From: a bacterium
GTDB lineage: Bacteria > JAMOTN01
Assembly (NCBI GenBank): GCA_027062325.1
Contig: JAMOTN010000002.1
Coordinates: forward strand, 1 to 14,015
Length of the DNA stretch: 14,015 nt
Reading direction: 5' to 3'
This document shows positions 1 to 7,472 of this stretch, in pieces. Below the pieces are notes generated by a model. The model was not told where the DNA came from, searched no databases, and was given only the letters and a program-made list of their open reading frames with translations. The translations under genes and the position numbers were made by a program. The first letter of the stretch is position 1. Each line of letters begins with the position of its first letter.

Positions 1-508
1 TTTCGTAAAATTCGCGTGGCAAAGCATAAAGGTATACATGCTCTGGAATTGTTTGATGAAAAGCAGTATCAAATACTCCAACCTGTGGAACATCAGGCAA
101 AAGTTTGGTTATAGCCTCAATCCCTGCAAGATTCGGCGGATTATGAAGAGGAGCAAGTGTGATACACTCTTTTAACTTCTCAATAACCTCTTCCGTTATC
201 TTCACAGAACTTGCAAACTTTTCTCCTCCATGAACTACACGATGACCCACTGCCGAAATCTCTGACAAATCCTTTATAACACCCTTTTCTTCATCTACTA
301 TTACCTCTAGGATTCTCTGGATAGCCTGTTCGTGATCCTTAGCTTCAACTTCAAACTTGTACTCGTTATCTTGAGTTTTGTGCTTTACAAAAGCATCATC
401 TTTCCCAATTCTATCCACTATTCCCCTACACAACACTTTTTCCCCTTCCATATCAATTATCTGGTACTTTGCAGAAGAGCTTCCACAGTTCAAAACAAGT
501 ATTTTCAC
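1..508 (-). CDS. ackA: acetate kinase, N-terminal part (3' end cut by window edge)
   Basis: Interconverts acetate plus ATP and acetyl phosphate plus ADP in the cytoplasm, the last ATP-yielding step of acetate fermentation. The 169 visible codons open with MKILVLNCGSSSAKY, the phosphate-1 motif of the acetate/butyrate kinase (ASKHA) fold. HRVVHGG at residues 89-95, LHNPPN at 121-126 and FDTAFH at 146-151 follow. R90, H122 and D147 match the positions of the catalytic Arg, His and Asp of Methanosarcina acetate kinase, as I recall them; the remaining catalytic residues lie beyond the left edge. FDTAFH and the PREFYE end favour acetate kinase over butyrate kinase. The start is GTG at 506-508, 7 bases after a GGGGGG tract. 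About 200 non-coding bases separate it from the upstream HEAT gene on the same strand, so it probably has its own promoter. No pta is visible. Confidence 0.95.
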   Translation of the reverse strand, partial: MKILVLNCGSSSAKYQIIDMEGEKVLCRGIVDRIGKDDAFVKHKTQDNEYKFEVEAKDHEQAIQRILEVIVDEEKGVIKDLSEISAVGHRVVHGGEKFASSVKITEEVIEKLKECITLAPLHNPPNLAGIEAITKLLPDVPQVGVFDTAFHQTIPEHVYLYALPREFYE

Positions 509-610
509 AACAAAACCCCCCTTTGACTTTTATTTGCACCTGAACACTTATTCACTTTTATTTTACAACACAAAAAGCAAAAATCATTTTATTCGCTAAA
601 TTATCACTAC

Positions 611-621
611 AGGGAATCCCT
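611..621. repeat. short perfect palindrome in the ackA upstream region
   Basis: AGGGAATCCCT is an inverted repeat (AGGGA, central A, TCCCT) about 100 bases upstream of the ackA start. It is the only GC-rich patch in an AT-rich intergenic stretch (509-706), which otherwise shows no clear gene. A weaker dyad, GAAGA...TCTTC, lies at 634-650. It could be an operator or the foot of a small hairpin. Position and symmetry are observed; any function is inferred, and an 11-base dyad can occur by chance. Confidence 0.3.
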
Positions 622-706
622 TAATAAAATTTCGAAGATTAAAATTCTTCTAAATTCAAAGCAAACAATTAAACAAAATTCTTACAATCATTTTGTTGGT
701 ACAAAA

Positions 707-1345
707 CTAGGTGCTAAACCTTGGTGCAAGCCAAATCTCATATGCCAATTCTCTCACTTTAAAAGAAAAAACCACACTCTTTACCAAAGTACGCAATCTT
801 TCAACATCATGATAACTGCACTTTGCCTTCAAAAGCGTTTTCAAAAGTATGTAAACTATTTCTTCATCCGTCTCTTTCTCCACCTTATCAAGTATCCACT
901 CCTTCACTGCCTCTTTTTCAACAATTATTGCCTTTAAGATAGCAGAAAGCTTTCCCTTAGAAGAAGCCTCATACATTCTCTCCAAATACTCTACTGTCTT
1001 TTCAGGATCCCACAAAGACAACACCTTGAAACTGGCTGCAACCACTCTTCTATCTTTGGAATTCAAACCCTTTTGAATTATCTGGCAATCTCTTGCTGGA
1101 TCTCCAATAACTCCCAAAGCTTCTATTGCATTTGCCCTCACTCGAACATCCTTGTGATAAGCCAAAATTCGCGCCTGCCCCGCAAATTCTTTTAACCTAA
1201 ATTCCCTCACCACTCCCAGTGCAAAAGCCTTAACAAACGGCTCCTTCCAATTCAAAAGATTCTCCAGTTTCTCAACATCAACCTTTCCATCTTCTCGTAT
1301 CACAGATCCCCTTAAAAAACCAATCTTCTTTCTCTTAAACTCCAC
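707..1345 (-). CDS. HEAT-repeat alpha-solenoid protein (212 aa)
   Basis: A small soluble protein made almost wholly of paired amphipathic helices. The clearest HEAT units lie at about residues 33-115: the stretch starting KDVRVRANAIEALGVIGDP has the usual D-x-x-V-R-x-x-A-x-x-A-L-G pattern, followed by a second unit with RRVVAASFKVL. The C-terminal half (about 120-212) is also predicted helical but degenerate. HEAT solenoids bind proteins and have no catalysis of their own, and I see no enzymatic motif, signal peptide or membrane segment. The start is GTG at 1343-1345 with GAGG four bases upstream; an in-frame GTG 15 codons later, after AGGGG, is an alternative. It lies 33 bases downstream of the larger HEAT gene and is probably the last gene of the purD-clp-HEAT transcript. 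A partner or adaptor role beside the Clp-like ATPase is inferred from context. Confidence 0.8.
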   Translation of the reverse strand: MEFKRKKIGFLRGSVIREDGKVDVEKLENLLNWKEPFVKAFALGVVREFRLKEFAGQARILAYHKDVRVRANAIEALGVIGDPARDCQIIQKGLNSKDRRVVAASFKVLSLWDPEKTVEYLERMYEASSKGKLSAILKAIIVEKEAVKEWILDKVEKETDEEIVYILLKTLLKAKCSYHDVERLRTLVKSVVFSFKVRELAYEIWLAPRFST

Positions 1346-1378
1346 AGTTCCTCACTTCCACCAAACACTTTTAACAAA

Positions 1379-3313
1379 CTACCTAAAAAACTCCGCTACT
1401 TTTCTCAACTCTTCATTCTCCAACCTTTCAATTTTTCTGAGAACGAGAGGATTTTCCTTTATTACTGCCCCCAACTTATCTTTAACCACAACATCCTCTG
1501 CCTCTTTCCACCACATCACAAACTTTTCTATATCTTCGTTCGCACATCTTAACAATGCCTTTGCCGTATACTCTCCTCCCACCTTAAATGGTGCTCCTTC
1601 AACTTTTGCCAGCTCTGATACATCAAGAACCTTGAAGAAAAAGTATATGGAGGCTGCAACCATCATGGGGCTGTCACTCTTGAAAACCTCTCTCATGCGT
1701 TCTATTCTGAATTCGTCTGGATTTTCCGCTAAAACCGATGCCACCCAAAGAGAAAAATCAAAACTTTCTGCTTCAAGTGCAACTATCAGAGAATCTATTG
1801 CAATAGGAGTTCCAATCTTTCCAAGAGCAGTGGCTGCATACCTTCTAACCCACTCATCTGTATCGTTCAACATCACATCTATCAACTTGTCTGTCGCCTT
1901 CTCATAACGAATCATACTCAGTCCATATGCCGCAAGCTGTCTTTCTTCCCTATTCCCATGAATTAACTTGTTCAACAACACATCCGGATACCTAGGCCCA
2001 ACATCCTCAAGTACTCTCTTGGCCCAGAATCTGATATTCTCATCCTGAAGTTGTATGTAACGCAGAAGTTCAATCAGTACAACCGGCCCAAGTTTCTTCA
2101 GACTCTCTGCCGCAGCAGATCTTACTATCCACTCAGGATCACCAAGTGCTTCTATCAAGGCACGCACAGCCCTCTCGTCACGGGTCTCTCCAAGTGCAAT
2201 AGCCGCATGCTTCCTTATCAACTTTTTATCGCTCTTTATCAAGTTTATAAGCGCAGGAACACTTTCTTCCCCAATTTCTCCCAAAACGCTTGTAATCCAG
2301 TAAATCTCGGACCCTGTCGCCTCCCAAAGAGCATTTACCAAGTCTTCTACCGCTTTACCACCAAGACGCACCAAAGCTTTAGCTGCTTCTTTCTTTACAA
2401 GCCAAACGCTATCTTTTAACCTCTCAATCAAAGGCTTAATAGCCTCTGCATACCCACTCTCTCCTAAAAAGTGGGCCGCAAGTATTCTCATCTCACTGTC
2501 AGGATGTGATAGCAATTCTATAAGAGGTCTAAGTTTCTTTCTTCCCAACCTATCTAAAACCTTCTTGACCCATATGTAAAGTTCTTCTTTTCCCTCTTTA
2601 AGAACAACCAAAATCGGCTCAACTATCATTTCTCCCATTTTAGCTAGAGCATCAGTTACCGCCTCCCTCACACTCCACACTGGATCCAGCAATGCTTTGA
2701 CTAAATATCTGATAACTGCAGGATTCTCCGACTCTGATAAAGCCTCCGCTGCCATAGCCTTTAAGCGACTCTCCGAAAAAGAAAGAACTCTTATAAGGAG
2801 TTTTACACCTTGGTTTCCCCCTCGAGCAAAGTATCTGAACAGCCAATATAGTTTATTGTAAGAGGACTTCTTTAAAGCAAGCTTTGCCTCTTCAAATGCC
2901 AAATCCTCCAAAACTATGAGAGAACGAACAGCCTCATTACATACCAACCAATCCTCATCCTCAAGCATCGAAATCAAAATTTTGGCGCTCTCTTTGGCTT
3001 TGACTTTACCAAGCGCCGTAGCCGTCCACTGACGAACGGTAGCAGCGCTATCTTTTGCATAACGTACAAGAAGCTTAAAAGCCTCTGGAGTTCCAATATA
3101 TGCTAGTGTATTTATAGCCCAGAAAACCTTATCTTCATTTTCCCTTTTTTCAATGACCTCTTTCAATTTAGGAAGAGCAGAGACACCATAATTATTAGCA
3201 ACTGCAAGCGCTGCCTGCCTCCTTTCAAACCACTTAGGAGAAGAAAATTTCTCTATCAATTTTTCTAAAGACAACTTCGACAAATTTTCCATCTCACTTC
3301 CTGAAACCACCAT
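1379..3313 (-). CDS. large HEAT-repeat protein with a three-HEAT super-repeat (644 aa)
   Basis: A long alpha-solenoid. About sixteen HEAT units fill residues 10-530. They fall into a regular super-repeat of three units: tryptophans of one unit type fall at W65, W157, W248, W339, W430 and W523, and those of a second type, in motifs such as DPVWSVR, DSVWLVK and DPEWIVR, at W122, W213, W304, W395 and W488. Residues from about 530 to 644 are a different, mostly helical tail containing KFVMWWKEAED. No signal peptide, membrane segment or catalytic motif is seen. I chose ATG at 3311-3313 because GGAGGT lies 9 bases upstream; a GTG at 3361 would add 16 residues but has its SD only 2 bases away. The upstream clp-like gene ends 57 bases before this start, so the two are probably cotranscribed. 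A scaffold or substrate-recruiting role for that ATPase is inference. Confidence 0.85.
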   Translation of the reverse strand: MVVSGSEMENLSKLSLEKLIEKFSSPKWFERRQAALAVANNYGVSALPKLKEVIEKRENEDKVFWAINTLAYIGTPEAFKLLVRYAKDSAATVRQWTATALGKVKAKESAKILISMLEDEDWLVCNEAVRSLIVLEDLAFEEAKLALKKSSYNKLYWLFRYFARGGNQGVKLLIRVLSFSESRLKAMAAEALSESENPAVIRYLVKALLDPVWSVREAVTDALAKMGEMIVEPILVVLKEGKEELYIWVKKVLDRLGRKKLRPLIELLSHPDSEMRILAAHFLGESGYAEAIKPLIERLKDSVWLVKKEAAKALVRLGGKAVEDLVNALWEATGSEIYWITSVLGEIGEESVPALINLIKSDKKLIRKHAAIALGETRDERAVRALIEALGDPEWIVRSAAAESLKKLGPVVLIELLRYIQLQDENIRFWAKRVLEDVGPRYPDVLLNKLIHGNREERQLAAYGLSMIRYEKATDKLIDVMLNDTDEWVRRYAATALGKIGTPIAIDSLIVALEAESFDFSLWVASVLAENPDEFRIERMREVFKSDSPMMVAASIYFFFKVLDVSELAKVEGAPFKVGGEYTAKALLRCANEDIEKFVMWWKEAEDVVVKDKLGAVIKENPLVLRKIERLENEELRKVAEFFR

Positions 3314-3370
3314 ATTAGAATTACCTCCAGCACTTTGGCTTTCCCAGATTAAACAACTCACATCCTCCCT

Positions 3371-4813
3371 CTACTCTTTTTGTGGCTCAACATCAGGTGA
3401 AGGTTGTGGCTTTATAGGCTTTTCATCCCTCTTTTTATCCTTTCTTCCCCCTTCCTTTGGAGGTGAGAATATTGCTCCTCCTTTTCCTTTACCAGATCCA
3501 CCGGGACCTTTTTTGTAAAGCTTAAATCTTATGCGCCCACGTTTAGAATCAACAGAACATGTGATAACATCACCACGCGAATACTTACCGGCTATTATCT
3601 CCTCTGCCAGAGGTGCTTGAACATGCTTTTGAACAACACGGCGCAAAGGACGCGCTCCGTATTTTGGATCAAAACCTCGCTCTACCAAGAACTCTTTTAC
3701 CTTTTTAGGCACACGCAACTCCATCCCCAAATTTTCGCGCAATCTAACAAGCACTTCTTCCTCTAACATTATGTCTACAATCTTCAGCATATCCTCCTTA
3801 GATAGAGGATTAAACACAACTATTTCATCAACACGGTTTATAAACTCGGGAGGAAACACCTTTTCAAGTGCCTTAATAGTCTCATCTTCCCTAACCTCAT
3901 CAGTAACTTTGTGAGTTCCAAAACCTATTGCGCGCTTTATCTCCTCGAGCTTCGCCACACCAACATTCGAAGTCATAATTATAACAGCCTCTCTAAATGA
4001 AACCTTTTCTCCCTTAGCATCGGTTAAAACTCCATCTTCCAAAATCTGAAGCAGTATGTTGTGAACCTTTTGGTGGGCTTTCTCTATTTCATCAAACAGA
4101 ACAACTGAGTGCGGCTTGGCTTTGACTGCCTCTGTAAGCTGTCCTCCTTCTTGGTATCCAACATATCCCGGAGGAGCTCCTATGAGCTTTGCATATTCGT
4201 GTGCCTGAGCATACTCTGAACAGTCAATTCTTATAAGCTCATCCTCACTTCCAAATAAGAACTCTGCTAGAGCCTTAGCAAGAGCTGTCTTTCCAACACC
4301 GGTTTGCCCTGCAAATATGAAGCTTCCTATGGGACGCCGTGGATTTCTCAACCCAACATAAGCACGCCTCACTGCCTGCGCTAGAACTTCAATTGCTCTA
4401 TCTTGACCTATTATCTTCTTCTTGAGGTGCTCCTCCATGTTTATGAGGCGCTTCAATGTATCTTCTGGCTCCTCATCCTCTTGACCCACAATTGCAAGCT
4501 TTTTATCCTCTTCGTCCTCCTCAACCTCTATGCTTACACGCTTTATATCAAGCTGTGGATTTACTTTTATGCACAAGTTGTAAAGCTCCTGCTCAGCAAT
4601 ATCTGCAAACAAAGAATAGTCCTTCTTGTTTTTCAAAACAGGCTCTATTTCCTGGAAGTAATCCACCACACAAACGGTAATAACCAATCGCTTGTAAGAC
4701 TTTTTGTCGTTTATTTTTGCATCTTTGAATATTCTCTTTACCTCCTCATCACTAAGCACTTTTATCTTCACAAATCTGTCTAAAGACTCACAGTATTTCA
4801 TTACAACTTTCAC
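3371..4813 (-). CDS. single-ring Clp-type AAA+ ATPase (ClpC/ClpB D2-like) with unrecognised N-domain
   Basis: A 480-residue ATP-driven protein-threading machine. Residues 127-435 match the second AAA+ module of ClpB/ClpC: IIGQDRAIEVLAQAV, Walker A GQTGVGKT (169-176), pore loop GYVG (216-219, Y217), Walker B VVLFDEIEKAH (D241, E242), sensor-1 Asn N283, Arg finger in PEFINRVDE (R327), sensor-2 GARPLRR (386-392), then the D2-small domain. IGF at 296-298 sits where ClpC carries its ClpP-docking loop. There is no first AAA ring, no Clp_N repeat and no zinc-binding ClpX domain. Residues 1-115 form a domain I do not recognise, ending in an acidic linker (EVEEDEEDKK, 96-105). The last 45 residues are a Gly/Lys/Pro-rich tail, probably disordered. 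I chose GTG at 4811-4813, 9 bases after GGGGGGG; a TTG at 4864 would add 17 residues. The two HEAT genes follow closely downstream. Confidence 0.9.
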   Translation of the reverse strand: MKVVMKYCESLDRFVKIKVLSDEEVKRIFKDAKINDKKSYKRLVITVCVVDYFQEIEPVLKNKKDYSLFADIAEQELYNLCIKVNPQLDIKRVSIEVEEDEEDKKLAIVGQEDEEPEDTLKRLINMEEHLKKKIIGQDRAIEVLAQAVRRAYVGLRNPRRPIGSFIFAGQTGVGKTALAKALAEFLFGSEDELIRIDCSEYAQAHEYAKLIGAPPGYVGYQEGGQLTEAVKAKPHSVVLFDEIEKAHQKVHNILLQILEDGVLTDAKGEKVSFREAVIIMTSNVGVAKLEEIKRAIGFGTHKVTDEVREDETIKALEKVFPPEFINRVDEIVVFNPLSKEDMLKIVDIMLEEEVLVRLRENLGMELRVPKKVKEFLVERGFDPKYGARPLRRVVQKHVQAPLAEEIIAGKYSRGDVITCSVDSKRGRIRFKLYKKGPGGSGKGKGGAIFSPPKEGGRKDKKRDEKPIKPQPSPDVEPQKE

Positions 4814-4822
4814 CTTTTTTAT

Positions 4823-4829
4823 CCCCCCC
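4823..4829 (-). promoter_or_regulatory. poly-G ribosome binding site of the Clp-like gene
   Basis: Seven consecutive G on the minus strand, 9 bases before the GTG at 4811-4813, act as the only SD-like sequence near this gene and decide its start. The tract can pair with the CCUCC anti-SD only through G:U and G:C pairs. ackA (GGGGGG, 516-521) and purD (GGGGG, 6213-6217) use the same form, whereas the plus-strand genes mostly have AGGAGG-type sites. Confidence 0.5.
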
Positions 4830-4927
4830 AGTATTTGATTAATCACATTGTTTGCTTCGCACAATCCATCGCTAAAGTTTTGCTAGTAAAATTCTCGACC
4901 TTTATATGGCATCCAACACCATTTTTG

Positions 4928-6205
4928 CTAAACATTTTGCCTCTTTTCTATATCCTCCCCTATATCCTTTCGGTAATACATTCCATCAAAGTATATCTCT
5001 TTCAACCGCCTATAGGCATTTTCTCTCGCTTCTGCCACATTTTTACCCTTACCTATCACATTTACAACCCTTCCTCCATCCGTAACATACGAATCTTTAT
5101 CTTTTTTGACAGCCGCCAAATAAATTAAGCTTCCATCCTTTTCTTCCAAACTCAACCCCTTTATTTTAAAGCCCTTTCGGTACTTTATTGGGTAACCTTC
5201 AGAAACTGTCACAACTCCAACTGTCACAAAATCCTCCCACTCTATTTCTATCTCATCTAAGCGTTTTTCCATACAATGTCTTATTATCAACCCAAGATCT
5301 GTCTTCAAACGAGGAAGAATAACTTGAGTTGCTGGATCGTTAAACCTAACGTTTAAATCCACAACCTTAGGGCCTCTTTCTGTAACCACAACATGCAAAA
5401 ACATCGGCCCAACATAAGGGGTTCCCTCTTTCTTTAAAGCCTCAAGCAACGGAGCTATAATTTCATCTTTTATTCGTAGCATATCTGCTTTATCAACCAT
5501 AAATGACGGAGAAAGTGCTCCCATTCCACCCGTATGCGGTCCCCTATCCCCATCCATTGCTCGCTTATAAACCACCGCGTCTTCTCCAATCACAAAATTT
5601 TCTCCATCCGAGAAAACAAGTATCCCTACTTGCACCCCTTGTAAAAACTCTTCAATCACAACCCTGCTTCCAGCATCTCCAAAAGCCCGATCTTTCAATA
5701 TTACACTAACTGCAAGCTTGGCTGTAATTTCATCCCTTGCTATTATCAACCCCTGCCCACCTTCTGCACCATCTGCTTTCACCACAACCGGCATACTCAT
5801 TGTATCGATGTATTCAAACGCTTCCTGTTCATCGTCAAATACCCCGTATTCAGGAACTGGGATTTCATATCGCCTCATTAAACTTTTAGCAAATGACTTA
5901 CTTAGCTCAAGTTGAGCTGCTCTAAAAGACGGCGCAAAAGCGTATATTCCATTTTCTTTTAAAACATCCGGCAACCCCATAGTGAGTGCAACTTCCGGAT
6001 TTATTATCACAACATCCACACCATTTTCCTTGCAAAATTTAACTATATCTTCAGTATCTTCCGCCCACATCGGCACATTTCCTGCAATTTCTGCAGTGGC
6101 AGCATTTCCACGTGCACACCATACTTTATCAACTTCGCTGCTTTTTACAAGTTTATCTACAATAGCATGTTCACGCGCACCTTTTCCTAGCACCAGTACC
6201 CTCAT
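4928..6205 (-). CDS. purD: phosphoribosylamine-glycine ligase (PurD), divergent
   Basis: PurD joins 5-phosphoribosylamine and glycine using ATP to give GAR, step two of purine synthesis. The 425 residues match the family length and order: N-domain GKGAREH (8-13), central ATP-grasp domain with VVKADG (141-146), VVIEEFL (182-188), DGDRGPHTGGMGA (218-230) and LNVRF (284-288), then the C-domain with DGGRV (376-380) and a YYRKDIG end. Several usually conserved positions differ: GSGGREH is GKGAREH, GKGV is GQGL (150-153), GPNTGG is GPHTGG, RFGDPETQ is RFNDPATQ (287-294), and the HAGT motif is replaced by LAAV (363-366). The metal-ligand Glu before the invariant Asn is Asp (D283). I chose ATG at 6203-6205 over the adjacent GTG because GGGGG lies 7 bases upstream. 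No other pur gene is in view. It may be a true but fast-evolving PurD or a paralogue with a changed substrate. Confidence 0.88.
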   Translation of the reverse strand: MRVLVLGKGAREHAIVDKLVKSSEVDKVWCARGNAATAEIAGNVPMWAEDTEDIVKFCKENGVDVVIINPEVALTMGLPDVLKENGIYAFAPSFRAAQLELSKSFAKSLMRRYEIPVPEYGVFDDEQEAFEYIDTMSMPVVVKADGAEGGQGLIIARDEITAKLAVSVILKDRAFGDAGSRVVIEEFLQGVQVGILVFSDGENFVIGEDAVVYKRAMDGDRGPHTGGMGALSPSFMVDKADMLRIKDEIIAPLLEALKKEGTPYVGPMFLHVVVTERGPKVVDLNVRFNDPATQVILPRLKTDLGLIIRHCMEKRLDEIEIEWEDFVTVGVVTVSEGYPIKYRKGFKIKGLSLEEKDGSLIYLAAVKKDKDSYVTDGGRVVNVIGKGKNVAEARENAYRRLKEIYFDGMYYRKDIGEDIEKRQNV

Positions 6206-6460
6206 CACTTTACCCCCTAATCTTTAATCTTTAGTTATTGTCAATTATCCCCAATTCAGCTTCTACATTCTCCGCATACATTTAAACAGCTTACTTTCAT
6301 TAACCTCACATCATTAACTTTTATCGACGAACTTAGCATTAATCTTTCCACCCCAATTTCAATAATCAAAAATCTTGCCTCTTTTTAGTTTTTCCAATAC
6401 GATTATAACAATAGGTAGGTTGTAAACTAATTATCCTAATTTCTTTAGGAGGTGGCAGGA
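6206..6460. other. divergent intergenic promoter region between purD and galT-like 1
   Basis: About 255 AT-rich bases with no supportable ORF separate two divergent operons, so promoters for both must lie here or nearby. The sequence TTATAA at 6403-6408 gives a TATAAT-type -10 on the minus strand (complement of 6402-6407, perfect match) and TATAAC on the plus strand (6404-6409), so the two promoters could overlap. No convincing -35 accompanies the minus-strand box. The remaining sequence shows no obvious riboswitch or strong hairpin. Confidence 0.5.
6375..6403 (+). promoter_or_regulatory. candidate sigma-70 type promoter of the galT-glgA cluster
   Basis: TTGCCT at 6375-6380 (four of six consensus bases) is followed after 17 bases by TACGAT at 6398-6403 (four of six). 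It ends about 58 bases before the galT-like 1 start. The overlapping TATAAC at 6404-6409 is a better -10 box but has no good -35 at 16-18 bases. The spacing is right, but both boxes are weak. Confidence 0.35.
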
Positions 6461-7468
6461 GTGCCGGTACTTAGAAAAGATCCTGTTGTTAAAAGATGGG
6501 TAATAATAAAGGACGATCAGCCATTTAAACTCTCTCAACTTCAAGTTGAAGACACCACCCCAAAAGGGGATACCTCAAAATGCCCATTCTGCCCAGGGCA
6601 TGAGGAAATGACTCCTCCAGAAGTTCTAGCTTATCGCTCAAAAGATTCAGAACCAAACAAAGAAGGCTGGGAAGTGCGTGTAATCCCAAATAAATTCGCA
6701 GCTTTGAAAAACGAAGGAGAATTAAATCGCAAACTTTTTGGAGTTTACGATAAAATGAACGGAGTTGGAGCTCACGAAGTTATCATAGAAACCCCTGAAC
6801 ATTTTGAGTCATTCTATACATATCCGGTAAGCAAAGTTGAACAGATAATTTGGGCATTCGTAGATAGATATGATGATCTGCGCAAGGACAAGAGGCTCCG
6901 CTACATCCAAATCTTCAAGAATCACGGTAAAGCAGCAGGAGCTTCTCTTGAACATCCACACTGTCAAATAATCGCAACACCAGTTGTTGTCAAACGTGTT
7001 ATGGAAGAGATTGACGGTTCAAAAGAGTATTACATCTATCATGACAGCTGTCTTTTCTGTGATATGATTGATCAAGAAATTGCAGAAGGTATAAGAGTTA
7101 TAGAGAAAAATTCCCATTTTGTCGCATTTTGTCCATTCGCATCCAGGTTTCCTTTTGAAATTTGGGTACTTCCACTAAAACACAGGGCAGACTTTGGCCA
7201 TATAAGTGAGGAGGAAGTAAGAAGCCTAGCAGAGATAATGAGCAACGTTTTTAAACGTCTAGGAAGAGCTCTCTCTAATCCTCCTTACAACTTTATAATT
7301 CACACATCCCCTGTTAATTCACCAGGAATCGATTGCAGTAAATTTTACCACTGGCATATTGAAATCATGCCAAGAGTTATCAAAACTGCTGGTTTTGAAT
7401 GGGCGAGTGGTTTCTATACCAATCCGTTATCACCTGAGGAGGCAGCAAAACTCCTCAGAAACGCATAA
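6461..7468 (+). CDS. GalT-family nucleotidyltransferase 1 (HPH active site; UDP-hexose or ADP-glucose type)
   Basis: A 335-residue HIT-superfamily enzyme that moves a nucleoside monophosphate between a nucleoside diphosphate sugar and a sugar phosphate (GalT), or to phosphate (ADP-glucose phosphorylase). CPFC (41-44), H114 in TPEH and H165 fit the structural zinc site. The active site is EHPHCQ (164-169) with H167 as the expected nucleophile and Q169 retained. A second CxxC (C197, C200) and YHWHIEIMPR (296-305) follow. E. coli GalT lacks this second CxxC, whereas the Arabidopsis GalT-like ADP-glucose phosphorylase has two Cys-containing zinc sites, as I recall. I chose GTG at 6461 because AGGAGG (6447-6452) lies 8 bases upstream; an earlier GTG at 6452 overlaps that SD. 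It is first in the cluster with glgA, galT-like 2 and pgm, so an ADP-glucose role is plausible; the substrate cannot be read from sequence. Confidence 0.88.
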   Translation: MPVLRKDPVVKRWVIIKDDQPFKLSQLQVEDTTPKGDTSKCPFCPGHEEMTPPEVLAYRSKDSEPNKEGWEVRVIPNKFAALKNEGELNRKLFGVYDKMNGVGAHEVIIETPEHFESFYTYPVSKVEQIIWAFVDRYDDLRKDKRLRYIQIFKNHGKAAGASLEHPHCQIIATPVVVKRVMEEIDGSKEYYIYHDSCLFCDMIDQEIAEGIRVIEKNSHFVAFCPFASRFPFEIWVLPLKHRADFGHISEEEVRSLAEIMSNVFKRLGRALSNPPYNFIIHTSPVNSPGIDCSKFYHWHIEIMPRVIKTAGFEWASGFYTNPLSPEEAAKLLRNA

Positions 7469-7472
7469 TGAT

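Noticed and set aside
332-599. Plus-strand open frames over the ackA start and upstream region
   Set aside because: They overlap the well-supported acetate kinase N-terminus antisense and have Phe/Ser/Pro-rich shadow composition.
673-706. TTTTGT/ACAAAA repeats after the small HEAT gene as a terminator
   Set aside because: The stems are six A-T-rich pairs with three competing partners and no proper T tract after a GC stem; too weak to call.
2051-2419. 122-codon plus-strand open frame
   Set aside because: Antisense to the large HEAT protein, whose repeat pattern continues without a break through this region; Ser/Gln/Arg/Tyr-rich shadow.
3314-3361. Upstream GTG start for the large HEAT protein
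   Set aside because: Its SD lies only 2 bases away and the added 16 residues show no domain; the ATG at 3311-3313 has GGAGGT at 9 bases.
4403-4783. 126-codon plus-strand open frame
   Set aside because: Lies fully antisense to the Clp-like ATPase N-domain and is rich in Leu, Tyr and Cys with no recognisable motif; a shadow of the real gene.
6216-6244. Perfect TTGACA on the minus strand (6239-6244) as the purD -35 box
   Set aside because: A -10 box 17 bases on would read ATTAGG and fall on the SD of purD, leaving no usable 5' end; probably chance.
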